Positions 33,978-44,670 of a stretch of 64,000 bases of DNA are shown here, piece by piece (position 1 is the stretch's first letter; each line of letters begins with the position of its first letter). This DNA is from Lentinula raphanica (lineage: Eukaryota > Basidiomycota > Agaricomycetes > Agaricales > Omphalotaceae): contig JANVFP010000003.1 of assembly GCA_027919835.1 (NCBI GenBank), positions 1,798,001 through 1,862,000 on the forward strand. The letters are read 5' to 3'. The notes beneath the pieces were generated by a model. It was not told where the DNA came from and made no database searches. It was given only the letters and a program-made list of their open reading frames with translations. The position numbers and the translations under genes are program-made.

Positions 33978-36253
33978 TTATGACCACCAGCCCAAGCTCA
34001 TAGATATAACGACCGCAATCACGACAGAGAGGATCCACATGTTGCTCTTGACCGCACCGAACGCAGCATTCGATGCGCTACCCGAGACATCATCCGCTCC
34101 CTGAGAAGTCTGGACAGATCCAGCGCACACGGGTGACTTCGTTGAGGCTAGAACGGTGCTAGGGATGAGAATAACTGCCTGTCCACCAAGAGTGTACTCG
34201 ACATCGATGTAACCTTGTGAGCCGACGACCCACTGGTCGCAGGTTATGATATTGGTCAAGGCAGTGTTGCGATCGTAGGGTGAAGACACGGCGATATGCG
34301 TGTTGTTTTGAGCCTGGAAGGATCAACGTAAGTAAGCGTTGTTGAGTTTGAAGATACTACTGACTGGGCTTCCGACGTTGGTCAACACAGTGATCACATC
34401 CCCTTTCATGAGCGCAATTCCAAATTGACTCGTAGTAAGAACTTGAGTTTCTGCTGTTGTCCACGGATTCGACGTAGATGCGGTTGAGTTGACAAGATAA
34501 TTGCGGAACTGATTCAAAGTTTGAATAAATTTATATGCATCTGTCTTCGTGTAATGTGATGGCCATAACGGTTCTCTGTTGAGCTATGTAGCATTGGATG
34601 GGCGGAATAATCAGAGTAAAATCCAGAAATAGAGAGCGTACGATGAAATGTATAACAAGATTTGAAGTATCATTGAGGAAAGCGGGAAACATGGTCATGA
34701 ATCCATATTCATCAGAATAGATTGAAACCAGGACGTACAGGATCACCTGGCCCAGAGAAATATTGCTCTTGTCCATAGTAAACTATCGGTATTCCATCTG
34801 TCATGAAGTTGAATGCCATGGCATTACTACCATAGAGATGAGCCGTGCATTACCACTAGGGTTGGAATGAAGAAACGCACTATAACGTCTGGACATCCAC
34901 ACTGCCAGAAGCCCACCGTGGAAGATCCTGATTTTCCAAGAAGTTGCCCAATACAGTAGTGTCTTTGTACAACTTTTTGCTTTGGCTTATCGTATCCGTG
35001 AGTGCTGTTATATTGAGTGGACCAGGGATTTGGAATGCTTGAGTCAATGCGGTGTACATTGGGTAGTTCAGGACAGAGTCAAGAGGTCCCTGCCATTCTG
35101 CAGCATCTTCGACATCGAGACCACCAAAAACTTCGCCCATACAGAAAACGCCAGAAGCTCCCTGGGCTCCGCAGAACGTTGGCCAGAAGTCTGAGCGAAG
35201 ATGTATAAGCTAAGCTGTCATCGAACAACTGAGAAACACGAACCTGGGTCGACGTGCTTGGCTGCGTCGATACGAAGACCGTCGATGGAGTAAGTGTGAA
35301 CGAGTTCAGATATCCAAGAACCATACTGTGATATGACGGTGGGGTTTGTGGTGTCGAGATCGGGGAGAGTGACATTGAGATCCCCAAGCCAACAGAGTTG
35401 CTCAGATGTAGTGTTAGAATAATCAACTGCACAGTATGGATGGTAGAAAGACTATGGTAACAACCATCAATCAAAGAAAATGAGAAGAGATGAGAAAAGC
35501 ACGAGTAGCACGTACAGCGTCTTTGAACATGTAAATTGAGTAGTCAGGACTGGTGGTGAGAGCCATAACGTCGTTCACAACGACGTCGACCATGAGGAAC
35601 ATATCTCGCTGATGAATTTCCTTGCTGAGAGCCAACAAATCATCGGCCGTCCCAAACTTCTCATTGAGTTGAGTGGAATCTTGGATCCAATATCCATGGT
35701 AGGCGTCACCTGGTGATTTCTGACGGTAAGGACACTTTGAGGGATCTACATCACTAATAACGCACCGTATGGAGTCCGTGCACCTTGCCAGTTCTGTTGG
35801 ACTGTGTAGTGATAGATTATTAGTACTCCGGGTATCTTCCTTGGCGTGGATGTTACCTGGCGATATCCAGACCGCGGTGAATCCAGCCTACTTGGTGTGA
35901 GACAAAGTATGAGAGAGGGCGAAGGACACACACATCTTGAATATAGTCCAGATTCTCTCGGAGCGTGTTCCAAGTCCCGCCGCACCTGCAGTATAGTCAT
36001 AAGTTTCAAACCGTGCTGAAGGACGTCCGCAAACCATGTCTGTGCGCTAGGGTTGCAAGTTGTGGGGTCTGAGCCGTTTGGAAGCGCATAACGGTCGATG
36101 ATGACTCTGAAAAGCAAGTCAGAGCTAGAACGAAGTTGCCTGGGAAACGGCGTACTGGTAGATGCTCCTGTCCCGCCATTGTGCAGCTGAGGCCGCCTGG
36201 GCGCCATGAAGAAGGAATGTGGCGACGAGAGCCCACAGGACTAGTGCGAGCAT
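33978..36253 (-). CDS. GPI-anchored GH13 alpha-amylase-like protein, probable 4-alpha-glucanotransferase (AgtA type)
   Basis: The start at 36253 gives a signal peptide ([20 protein letters not shown]). The TIM-barrel regions follow: [20 protein letters not shown], region I DVVVNDVM, region [12 protein letters not shown] (nucleophile Asp), region [12 protein letters not shown] (acid/base Glu) and region [12 protein letters not shown] (third Asp). The His normally following Asn in region I is Asp, and the His before the region IV Asp is Gln. The C-terminus has a Ser-rich small-residue segment followed by a hydrophobic tail ([20 protein letters not shown]), a GPI-attachment signal. In Aspergillus the GPI-anchored AgtA/AgtB proteins also lack these histidines and act as 4-alpha-glucanotransferases on cell-wall alpha-glucan. 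That role is inferred here; weak amylase activity is the alternative. Many short introns are present. Confidence 0.85.
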
Positions 36254-36875
36254 GAGGAGTGATTTCGAGGTTAAAAGAAGGAATTAAAAATGAAGGACTG
36301 GTGTGAGTTGGAAAAAAGGCCGGGGAAGAAGTATGGCATTGAATGTTTTGTAATTGGCTCAACTGGACTCCGACAGGAGGCCAAAACTTGCCGCTTTTGA
36401 TCAGCTGTCAGCATCTTCACAATATAAGGAAAGAAGTTTGCCATTTTGGGCGAGGCTTTTTCTTGCTGTAAATTTAAGAGAGAGAAAGGTCGACTTGCAC
36501 TCAGTTATCGATAATCGTGGAGCGGAAACAGAATATTCAGGCGTTGTGGAGCAAAATGCGGGGGACATCAAAAATATTACCTAAGCCGCAGGCAAGCTTA
36601 ATTTTGACCGTCGCTCCTTCAACCATGCGCCACAATGTCTGCTAACTTCTGTCTTTCGTCCTATACATAGGTGGCTTATCGTTGCATGGTTCACTGCTTC
36701 ACATCACAAGCTCTGATGTAGATGGCTTCCTCACCCCAAAAGCCTTACAGTAATTGGCGAAAGAAGTCCGAGTCCGCATGAAAGAGGGAATGGGCCATGG
36801 GCCCTTAAAAAGACCAGAGTCAGAGACTGACACGCGCGCGAGTCATCTTCCGAACTCCGTAGACACTTACTATGG
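36254..36875. other. Intergenic upstream of the amylase-like gene
   Basis: About 620 bases containing the amylase-like promoter. A GC-dinucleotide run (CACGCGCGCG) lies near 36832. No gene was seen. Confidence 0.45.
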
Positions 36876-37110
36876 CTAATGTGTGCTGAAGTCGCGGTGA
36901 GGTTCAAAATTTCTTGCAGGCATCAATGCCACCTGACATACCAAAATACTCTTACAGCTTCTCCCAGAACTGGGCACCATCGAGTTTATCAGTATTCAGG
37001 ACATTTATTCCTATGCACCTCATCGAGATTTGCACTTTCACCTTTTCTGATGGTTATGTATACTGCCCTCATGCTACAGAAACTTTTAACTAATTGGAAG
37101 TTCTAAGGAC
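36876..37110 (+). pseudogene. Decayed fragment of a sugar transporter gene
   Basis: The segment CTTGCAGGCATCAATGC at 36913 and the blocks that follow (TCCCAGAACTGGGCA; CCTCATCGAG; CAGAAACT) occur in the same order as 40134-40345 of the intact transporter gene. That region covers part of the conserved QQFSGINAVLYYSNDI to FLIEKLGRKS segment, including the intron acceptor. Deletions and in-frame stops leave no usable frame. It is a relic of a duplicated transporter about 3 kb from the intact gene and in the same orientation. Confidence 0.7.
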
Positions 37111-37946
37111 CTGTAAGAACTCGAGCGAAAAGTACTCTTATCCCTTTCAAAAATTCCGGTCATATCTGACAATATATTCTCGTATAATGCCCTCAAGCCT
37201 CATATGCTACATCTTTCGGACCATACGTTGAGCCGGTGTTGAGCGGAGTCGTGTATAATTCATCTTACATACTATGCATCGAAACAGATCGAAACTATAC
37301 TGACAACAGGAGATGGACTCCGTTTTGTTGAGGTTGTCGGGTAGTCCGGAGCACATCACGTACACAACGTCGCCTTCGTTCTGGATACTGCACCTGCGTT
37401 CCACATCAAGATACGCCAGCAGTACGACAGTAAACATGTAAGTGATGACTGAACGTCTAGATGCTGCAGAAGCTGATCCTCTGAACATAAACAAGAGATA
37501 GGGAGAACGGTTATTCACAAAAAGCCTCAATAGGGTATGAATTTGTCTGATAGAGAGTCAACAGAGGTCAACGGAGGTCAAGGTGGAGTCAGTGAGCGAG
37601 AGAAAGGCCGCTTATTGTGCAACGTTCGCGAGCATCGCATCAGGTCGTATTTTCGTACCACAGTTCCAACCTGTTCCAACCAACGGTGTTTTTCCGCCGG
37701 TCGATTTTCCAGATATATGAGGCCTGAAAAGGTCTCCACGAACGCCATTTCCCTCCTTTGCTATCGACGAGGTGTTTTGCTGGCCAAAACCCAACCCTCG
37801 ACATCCAGTATTCTTTCGCTTTCTTTATCTCCTAGGTAAGAACTAGAAAATTTTTTCGTCTCGTCGCTTCAACAGTTTCTGACTGACTGTCCTTCTTTTG
37901 TCTTCTAAATGGACTCGACAGATTGGAGACTTTACCGAAACTCGAG
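37111..37946. other. Intergenic, possible small orphan frame on the minus strand
   Basis: About 830 bases. A minus-strand frame within 37207-37530 encodes a Cys-containing peptide (MFTVVLLAYLDVERRC...) with no recognisable motif or matching exon plan, so it is not called as a gene. The right part is the promoter of the secreted protein gene. Confidence 0.4.
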
Positions 37947-38863
37947 ATGCTCGTTACTTCCCTTCTGAATTACCTTTTGCCGTCCAGTCTTCTTTTCGGT
38001 GCGTTGACAATGGCTGCACCTCTGGTAAGTAGATGAGATTGAAATACTATGGTGCACTGTCTTATAATATTCTCTTAGAATCCTCTCGACATACAGGGCG
38101 CAAGCCTTTTGACCCCTCGAAAAATCGGGTCGAGTTTGAAACCATCAGCGTCCTGGAATAAACTTAACGTGCGGCTCATTGGAAGTAAGGTCGGAGACTC
38201 AGTGCTCCGCATCTCAGAACAAGAGCAGGAACATCAAGTCAAATCTGCGACGAAGAAAATCATTACCGTCGTACTTCCTCTGCTGGTTCGAAACCCCACA
38301 TCAAACCCGGTTGGAATTGCCGGGTGGGAGGGAAAAGTAGCCGTTAGAGAGCATGAAGGTAAACTTGCTCAAGATATGTTGGTAGCGTTACCGGCCATGC
38401 CATTCGCGGGCTGCCCGAATTCAGACACGCATAAGTTATCGGTTCAATGGCAGGAAGGCAAGGCTGACAACACGGTCAGCGGTAGCCTGACACTCGCAGA
38501 CGGACGTATATTCGAGGTTACAGACAACGAAGTATCGTTCGTAGATCTGCCCCTCCCTCCTATAGAGGAGCGTAGATCTTCCGAGGAGAGAGAGGAGTCT
38601 GGTTCGAATGGGCCCAAACCTGGCGTTCGTCGGAGCAGAGAGGCGTGTATATCTATTCCAATCTTTGATCATGGTGTCTGACTCCGATGGTGTTTCGTGC
38701 ATAGGTTTAGACTGTAACGTGCGCAGATGCTCTTCGGGATGGGAGACCTGGGCTCATACTTCACTTCAACATTTTGGCTTCGTTGTTACTCCTGTTAGTA
38801 TCTGTATTCTCTTTCGGACTAGGACTCCTTTCATGTTTCGCTTATCTTACAGCTGAAATGTAA
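37947..38863 (+). CDS. Secretory-pathway protein of unknown function, possibly with a C-terminal membrane helix
   Basis: The gene is not recognised. Exon 1 (from 37947) encodes a signal-like MLVTSLLNYLLPSSLLFGAL TMAAPL. An intron (GTAAGT..TTAG, near 38023-38079) joins it to NPLDIQGASLLTPRKIGSSL and a soluble domain of about 180 residues with a single Cys (MPFAGCPNSDTHKL). It then ends in a charged Glu/Arg/Ser linker. Without further splicing the frame stops at 38681. A different frame from about 38708 to 38863 encodes ADALRDGRPGL followed by a strong hydrophobic helix (LASLLLLLVSVFSFGLGLLS) and ends AEM. A second intron, for example GTTCGT..TTTAG, would make this a single-pass membrane protein, and the coordinates follow that model. 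If it is wrong the gene ends at 38681. Confidence 0.55.
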
Positions 38864-39100
38864 GAAGCAACTATAGATTTCCATTCTGTGCTCTCAGGCT
38901 GTCATCTTCGTTTGAGTATATACTATAAGTAAAGTTGAACTGGTTCCAAACTATGGAGACTACGGAGGAGGCCGATGTAAGTGCTACGGCCTACTATGTA
39001 GTCACGGTGCACGCGTCAAAATTACGTCAGCTACAATGCCTTTGAAAGGTAGGGACCGTCGGAGTCGTGGACTCCCCTTTTCCAGCCTTTTCCATGCGCC

Positions 39101-40833
39101 ATGTCCTCTGCTGAATCACTTTCGCCTTATGGGTGGCTTGTCATTGCTTGGATCACTGCTACTCCCTTCTCTTATGGCTACCATATCTCTGTACTCAATC
39201 AACTTCATTCCGTTTTGGCTTGCGAACCCAGTCTAATCGCTAGTAATCTTCCGACATGCTTCGAACTCAATGACTTTACATTTTCCGCGGTGACATCAGT
39301 ATTCAACCTTGGTGGACTATTGGGTAGCTCTCAGGCAAATGTGCTCATGGAGAAATATGGCCGAAGAGGAACAGCAAGGTTCAGCGCAGCACTCACTGCG
39401 CTTGGGAGTGCAATTATGGGTCTTAGTGGAAACGTCGCTTTATTGGGAACAGGAAGGTGCAAAAGACAAATTCTCCTTCCTCGGCTGAACCTTATGGACC
39501 TCTAGGTTTCTAACTGGGATTGGGTCTGGCATAGGCATCTGTCTCGCACCCTTGTACATCGCCGAAATTGCTCCCAAAGCTATAGCTAGCACGCTTGGTG
39601 TGTAACTTTGACAGTACCTGTTTAGTAGTACTCATCATATAGCTCGGTCTCAGGTGTATTAACTCAACTAGGCATTGTCCTCGGAATCTTCCTAACCCAG
39701 CTCCTCGGTGTCTACTTCTCTTCCCCAAACGCAGGCCCAAATGCTTGGCGGCTCGTGCTATTTTTCTCCTTTGCTGTAGCTTTGATACAAGTTTTGATGA
39801 CTGGCTTCATGGTTGAGAGCCCGCGATACCTTCGCTCTAAAAGCCTCAGAGCAGGTGAAGAAGCCCGCGCGATTGAAAGAAGAATATGGGGGCATGGACA
39901 CGGGGTCGGAGGAGAAACTGACGCAAGTCCTCTTCTCCAGGAAGACGATCCCGAAGCACACCCTGCAGTTCCCCACAGCAACTTCTCTGCACTGACAGCT
40001 TCCCAAGTCCTGTTCAAGACTCCCGCAGATGTCCGGATACCGCTGTTAATTGTATGCTGCGCCATGATAGGACAGCAGTTTTCCGGTTCGTCATTCATTT
40101 TTCCGACTGCTGAGCATTAGGTTTATCATCCTCTTGCAGGCATCAATGCTGTGCTTTACTACTCCAATGATATACTCTCGCAGGCTCTTCCAGAACTAGG
40201 CAAATTCGTCAGCCTAGGCATAACCATTGTCAATGTTATAATGACATTCCCTCCTATATTCCTCATCGAGGTCTGTACCTTCTAAATATCTGTCAAAGAT
40301 GTATGTTAACCGTATATCATAGAAACTCGGCCGAAAATCTCTTCTATTCCTTTCCGTAGCCGGGGCCATCTTGTCTCTCATCATTCTCGGTATCGCACTA
40401 AATTTCGCCGGTGCAGCAGGAAGCGTCGGCCCCACAGCTTGGACAACCGTCTCCTCGGTATTCATCGTCTTCTTCGTGATGAGCTTCGCTACCGGTCTAG
40501 GGCCCGTACCGTTCATCATGATCTCTGAAGTTTCCCCGTTCTATGTACGTCCTTCGTCGTCATCCGTCATCCCTTCCTACGCGGAGCAGACCTCCTTCTG
40601 ACTCTCGTCCTTGAACCTAGGCTGTATCGGCTCTGTCGACAATAGCGCTAAGTTTGAATTGGTTGAGCAACTTTCTCGTCTCTCTTCTCTTCCTTCCACT
40701 TCGTAACGCGCTCTCGGGAGGTGCCCCGGGTGATCCGCACCATGATCCAGGAAAAATTGGGCGCGTGTTTTGGGTGTTCGCTGTCATATTGGCGGTGGTG
40801 ATGAGTGTTGTTTGGAGAAAGTGGAGGGTTTAA
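39101..40833 (+). CDS. Sugar transporter, major facilitator superfamily (GLUT-like)
   Basis: A 12-helix sugar-porter protein with the usual signatures. MEKYGRRGTARF is the loop 2-3 GRR motif. GSGIGICLAPLYIAEIAPK lies in TM4-5. VESPRYL replaces PESPRYL after TM6. QQFSG joins INAVLYYSNDILSQ in TM7, IEKLGRKSLLFL is the loop 8-9 motif and GLGPVPFIMISEVSPF lies in TM10. It ends WRKWRV at 40833. The protein has about 480 residues with five to six short introns. The branch resembles the YBR241C/VPS73-like and animal GLUT group more than high-affinity fungal hexose permeases; substrate and membrane are unknown. An upstream exon ATGGAGACTACGGAGGAGGCC at 38953, spliced by a 109-nt intron to 39086, would add 14 in-frame residues before the chosen ATG. 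A decayed copy of the TM7-8 region lies at 36876-37110. Confidence 0.88.
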
Positions 40834-41137
40834 GATTTGTGTACGTATCATGGATTTGCATTTTCATCTAGTGTATGGAATCGTCATCGTCAACTTTCCG
40901 ACTTTCTTCTTGCACATGAGGGCATGAAACTTGAGCTCATTCAATCAACCGGTTCGCCATCATGACTCAAAAACTTCGCTCTGTGTGAATCTACTTCAAA
41001 AGATAGAATTCATTCACAAATCACTTCTAGTACAATAATTTTGGTGGATAAATAAGTAAGGTAAGTCACCAAATACCAATCGAAGCTTTCTGAAAACAGA
41101 CGGGATAATCGTCTAAGATCTACAAAAGACTATGGAT
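40834..41137. other. Intergenic between two convergent transporter genes
   Basis: About 300 bases, AT-rich, holding both 3' ends. Nothing else was seen. Confidence 0.5.
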
Positions 41138-43342
41138 TCAGATAAGTTGTCCAAGCCCTTCATTCCTCCCTTCCCTTACAAAGATCATCCGAGAAATCAA
41201 CATCCCAACAGCACCACAGGCTACAGCGATCTGGATAGAGTAGTGAGGAGTAAGTAGCATTGAGCGCACGCTACAGAGGAAGGAAAAAGTGGGATGGACA
41301 GACAGCACTGAAGAAGATGCACGGAGACCACATGAACCCGCCATCGGAGCCAGGCAGATGTAACAAAGCCCCTTCGATGGGTGTTCCGATCAGTATCCAG
41401 AATCCTACACTCGTGAACGCGAAGCCCATACGAAGACTAGCAGAGGGGTCAGGAAAGACAAACGATACATGTAGGCTTGAAACGTTTACCCTGGCTGTCC
41501 AGACTGTCGACTCAGCTGTCCAATAATCGACGGAATGAGCGAGATGTCTGCAAGAAATATAATCATGATCTTCAACGTTCACCACCCTATCCACGGACCC
41601 AAGCTCCGAGTCAAAGGAACAAGAAAAAGCTTACACGACCCCGAAGTACATCCATAGAACAACCCAAACAACACGATTCCCGTGAAGGAATGGACTCCCA
41701 GGACGACGAATAACAGCATAGCGGTCAAGAACAGGCATGGGATGATCATGTTATAGGGACCGACTCGATCCGCGAAGAAATTCGGCACCAACCTGCCCAC
41801 GATGCTTCCGGCGTTTAGGATCGCGAGCTGGGTTGTCGAACAAACAAACAAACGGGGCGAATCAGTGGATGTGAGTATGTACGTAGTCAGTCTGGATTAT
41901 GCTACTACTTACAGTGTAGAAAGCAAGGCGCGGGGCCACACCCTGATTGACGGCGTATAACTGCAGGTAGAAATCTGAATGAAGGTAGCCGGTCAGGTTC
42001 CTCGCTCTGAGTGTCTCCAGCCTGTTAGTCCACTCACAAGGAAAAAAGAGGCCTAAAGAAACCAGACAAGCGCTAAGAATCAATAGTCGTTAACCCCGCT
42101 TCGTGTCAATCCCATCTATGACACGACTCACGAGCCTATGGACACCATGTATGCTACGTCCCGGAACACACTTTTGATCCCCAGCTGCACACCAGCCAAA
42201 GATTTACTCTCCACCGGCCTCGGTTTCATCAACAGATTCGCACAGAGCAACAACACTCCCGCGACTGCTCCTGCAGCGCGGTTCGCATTGCCAAACGTCG
42301 CCTTTTGGTCTAGCTGGTTGAGGAGGATTGGCCAGATGATGCCGCCGACAGAAGCACCCTGGAAATTTCATTTTTTAATAGTTTAACTCCCTGCATGCTC
42401 GGAGAAGAGGAAAACGAAAGCATGTACCGTGACGGCAACGCCGATGGCGAACGAACGTCGCCTTTTGAAGTGTTGGGAAATGACCGTGATGGAAGGAATG
42501 AAAAGCAGAGCTTGTCCAAGCCCGATTCCGATCGCTTGAGCTAGAAACACCTGCACGGGTAGAATTGCTGGGGTGTAAGATGAAAGTGTTCATCGGGGAC
42601 GCATGAGTCGTTGAGATGCCCCACCTGGTAATACTGTCCTTCATGTACCAGTGACAGCATGAAGATCGAGAAAACTTCCAGGAACGAGCCTATAGCTATC
42701 ATGTGTCGACTGGACCGAGTAAGAAAATCAGCATTGATGTCCAAAAGAGACAGAAACGACCATGGATAGCAGAAAAAAACATACAAATAACCCGCATCAA
42801 AAGCATGCCCGACAAACACCCCTGGAGCGTATTGCATAAAATATTGAAAGCTCCCTATCCAGCTGGTCTCAGACTCGTCAGCCACAATTCGGTGGACGAC
42901 GAAGGAAAGACAGGGACAGATACCTAATATCTGACGGGCTCTTGTTCGACAGGAACTCACGCGTGTAGATGTCTTGATAAACTCCGAACGCATTGGAGTA
43001 TCTGGTTTGTAATGGTTCGATCAGTTTGGGATTCGAGGTCGCGTTGATGCTAGATGGGCGTTCGAAGCTTACCCGATGGTACAGAATTGGACCATGAAAC
43101 TGTGTATACGGGATCACAGTGAACATATTGAGCAAAAGTGAAGGTTGAGCGCTGAGCGCTAGCATTGAAATAGTTGGCTCTCACCATCCAATAATGGTCA
43201 TCCAGGCATCCTTTCCTCCATCTGTCGGTCCTACTTCATGCGAGGTTTTTGATTCCAGAACTTGTGGCCGTCTAGTTGAGTCGAGCTTTTCCATATTATC
43301 GAGTCTCGAAGGGAGAATATCCTCTGCATGGGATACGGACAT
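41138..43342 (-). CDS. Monocarboxylate-type transporter (MFS, MCT/SLC16-like)
   Basis: The start at 43342 gives a hydrophilic N-terminus (MSVSHAEDILPSRLDNMEKL) leading to GPTDGGKDAWMTIIG. This matches the conserved [D/E]G[G/S][W/F][G/A]W motif before TM1 of MCT proteins, with Lys-Asp-Ala-Trp here. Later blocks include YSNAFGVYQDIYTREFL, WIGSFQYFMQYAPGVFVGHA, ISQHFKRRRSFAIGVAVTGA SVGG (the large cytosolic-loop motif) and LAILNAGSIVGRLVPNFFAD. The helices LFLTAMLLFVVLGVHSFTGI follow, and it ends GRNEGLGQLI. About 450 residues with twelve predicted helices are split by many short introns. Such fungal proteins carry monocarboxylates, riboflavin or other organic acids; the substrate cannot be told from sequence. 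Confidence 0.87.
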
Positions 43343-44089
43343 CGTATCTTATATAGAGAAATCGAGGACAAGTCGACGGGGTCGTGGTAGTAGGGGCAGA
43401 GACGAGCTTTTTGGATGGAAGCAAACATGAGGCCGATATATAAGATGTGCAAAAGTCAAATTAAGGCGGATGTAAAAGCAAAAAAAGAGAACTGAGTCTG
43501 AGAGTCTTGAAGAAGGATATGCCTTGCTCTTACCGTGCAGAATAAAGTTAGAGCATAGTTTATGTACACAAACCGGGCGGCTTGTAATCATAAAGGAAAT
43601 GAGAATTTGACGGGATCGGTGGATGAGCATGCGTGTGTGGGTGAGCGAAAGAACCATATGGTGCGTTTCAAGGAAGCGAAAAGAGGACAAGAGAGGTACG
43701 TTGTGCGATTTTTAGGATGCATAGAGGGCTCGTAACTCGTTGGAGTTACTGCTGGAGACTTTCTTCGGCGAGATAGTGTATACTGAGCGTGAAACGATTG
43801 CTGAAATAATAGTTAGTAGCCGTTGTTCTTCGCATTCTGATACATACACAGCTTCCTCTTCCTTACCTCTCAATCAGAGTTGAATTCAAAAAAGCGCCCC
43901 AAATCGATGGCAGTTCTTCAACGTCATTACCGGCCGTAAACTTGTTCCAATGACTCCCATTCAGCGGCGAAACTTGAAAGGATTCGCAAGACAGTCTGGC
44001 ACAACGACCTTAGAAAATTCAGCTGTCAATTTTTCGGTCGAAGGCGGTCGAGGGAACAAAAAGAACCGTAATGGCTGTGACGTCTGTGA
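43343..44089. other. Intergenic upstream of copy A
   Basis: About 750 bases containing the MCT-like promoter on the left. No gene is supported; short open frames lack motifs. Confidence 0.45.
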
Positions 44090-44193
44090 CCCGACGCATC
44101 AGGACGCATCATCGAGTCGTATAAAATCTGGACTGGATTGAGAGCAAAAATCCTCTTCCTCCCAACTCCGAATTCAGAAGCAGCTGGTCTGTT
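44090..44193 (+). promoter_or_regulatory. Upstream core, TATA box and conserved leader blocks of copy A
   Basis: CCCGACGCATCAGG at 44090-44103 (also found in the tandem units near 31.6 kb) is followed by a second GACGCATCA. TATAAAAT lies at 44120-44127, CTCCCAAC at 44159-44166 and CAGCTGGTCTGTT at 44181-44193. The ATG follows 72 bases later. Confidence 0.7.
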
Positions 44194-44264
44194 CAACATC
44201 CTCTTCTCTCTACATTCTCTTTCGCTGGACCTAGTAGACCTATCTCCATCCACACATACTTATA

Positions 44265-44670
44265 ATGCGCTTGTTTACTTTCATTTTCTCGTTGGTCGCA
44301 GTCGTTCTATTCATGGCAAGTGCAGCAGACGCTGTCGCAGAGAATTCCAGTGAGTTTCTACTTACGTTGACGAAGCCTATCATCTGACGGTGTACATAAT
44401 TGTTCAGTGGAGGCATGCAACTGCCCAAACAATTGTGACTACACAGAGGGACGCGAGTGCAAGTATAAACGTAGCGTTGGTATCGAGGACTTGACAATGT
44501 CTGGAAGTATGTCGAATCAATCCCCGTATTGTATTGATCTGACTCATCCGTCAGCGTGTCAATCGAATGCATACGGGGCACTTCAATGCAAGGATGCCAA
44601 ACAGGTGCCAAGGAGAAGAAGAAGAATGGTTAGGGCTCGTCGCCGGGAAGGAAGCGATATCGACGATTAG
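44265..44670 (+). CDS. Small secreted six-cysteine protein with Arg-rich tail (family copy A)
   Basis: Exons 44265-44349, 44408-44506 and 44555-44670 (85, 99 and 116 nt), with phase-1 introns of 58 and 48 nt, encode 99 residues. There is a signal peptide (MRLFTFIFSLVAVVLFMASA ADA), then ACNCPNNCDYTEGRECKY and TCQSNAYGALQCKDAKQ. The tail PRRRRRMVRARRREGS ends DIDD. The first five residues of the tail after the last Cys are followed by three runs of basic residues. It is the closest match to copy C in the cysteine core (ACNCPNNC identical) and to copy B in the signal peptide and the YTEG.ECKY block. No known domain is recognised; function unknown. Confidence 0.85.

Noticed and set aside
37207..37530. 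Minus-strand frame beginning MRLF with several cysteines, at first taken as a fourth member of the secreted family
   Set aside because: The signal region, exon lengths, cysteine spacing and Arg tail do not match, and no TATA/leader blocks are present.
38284..38300. GGTTCGAAACCCC resembles a tRNA T-arm
   Set aside because: It lies in the coding exon of the secreted orphan (LVRNPTSNP) and has no matching acceptor stem.
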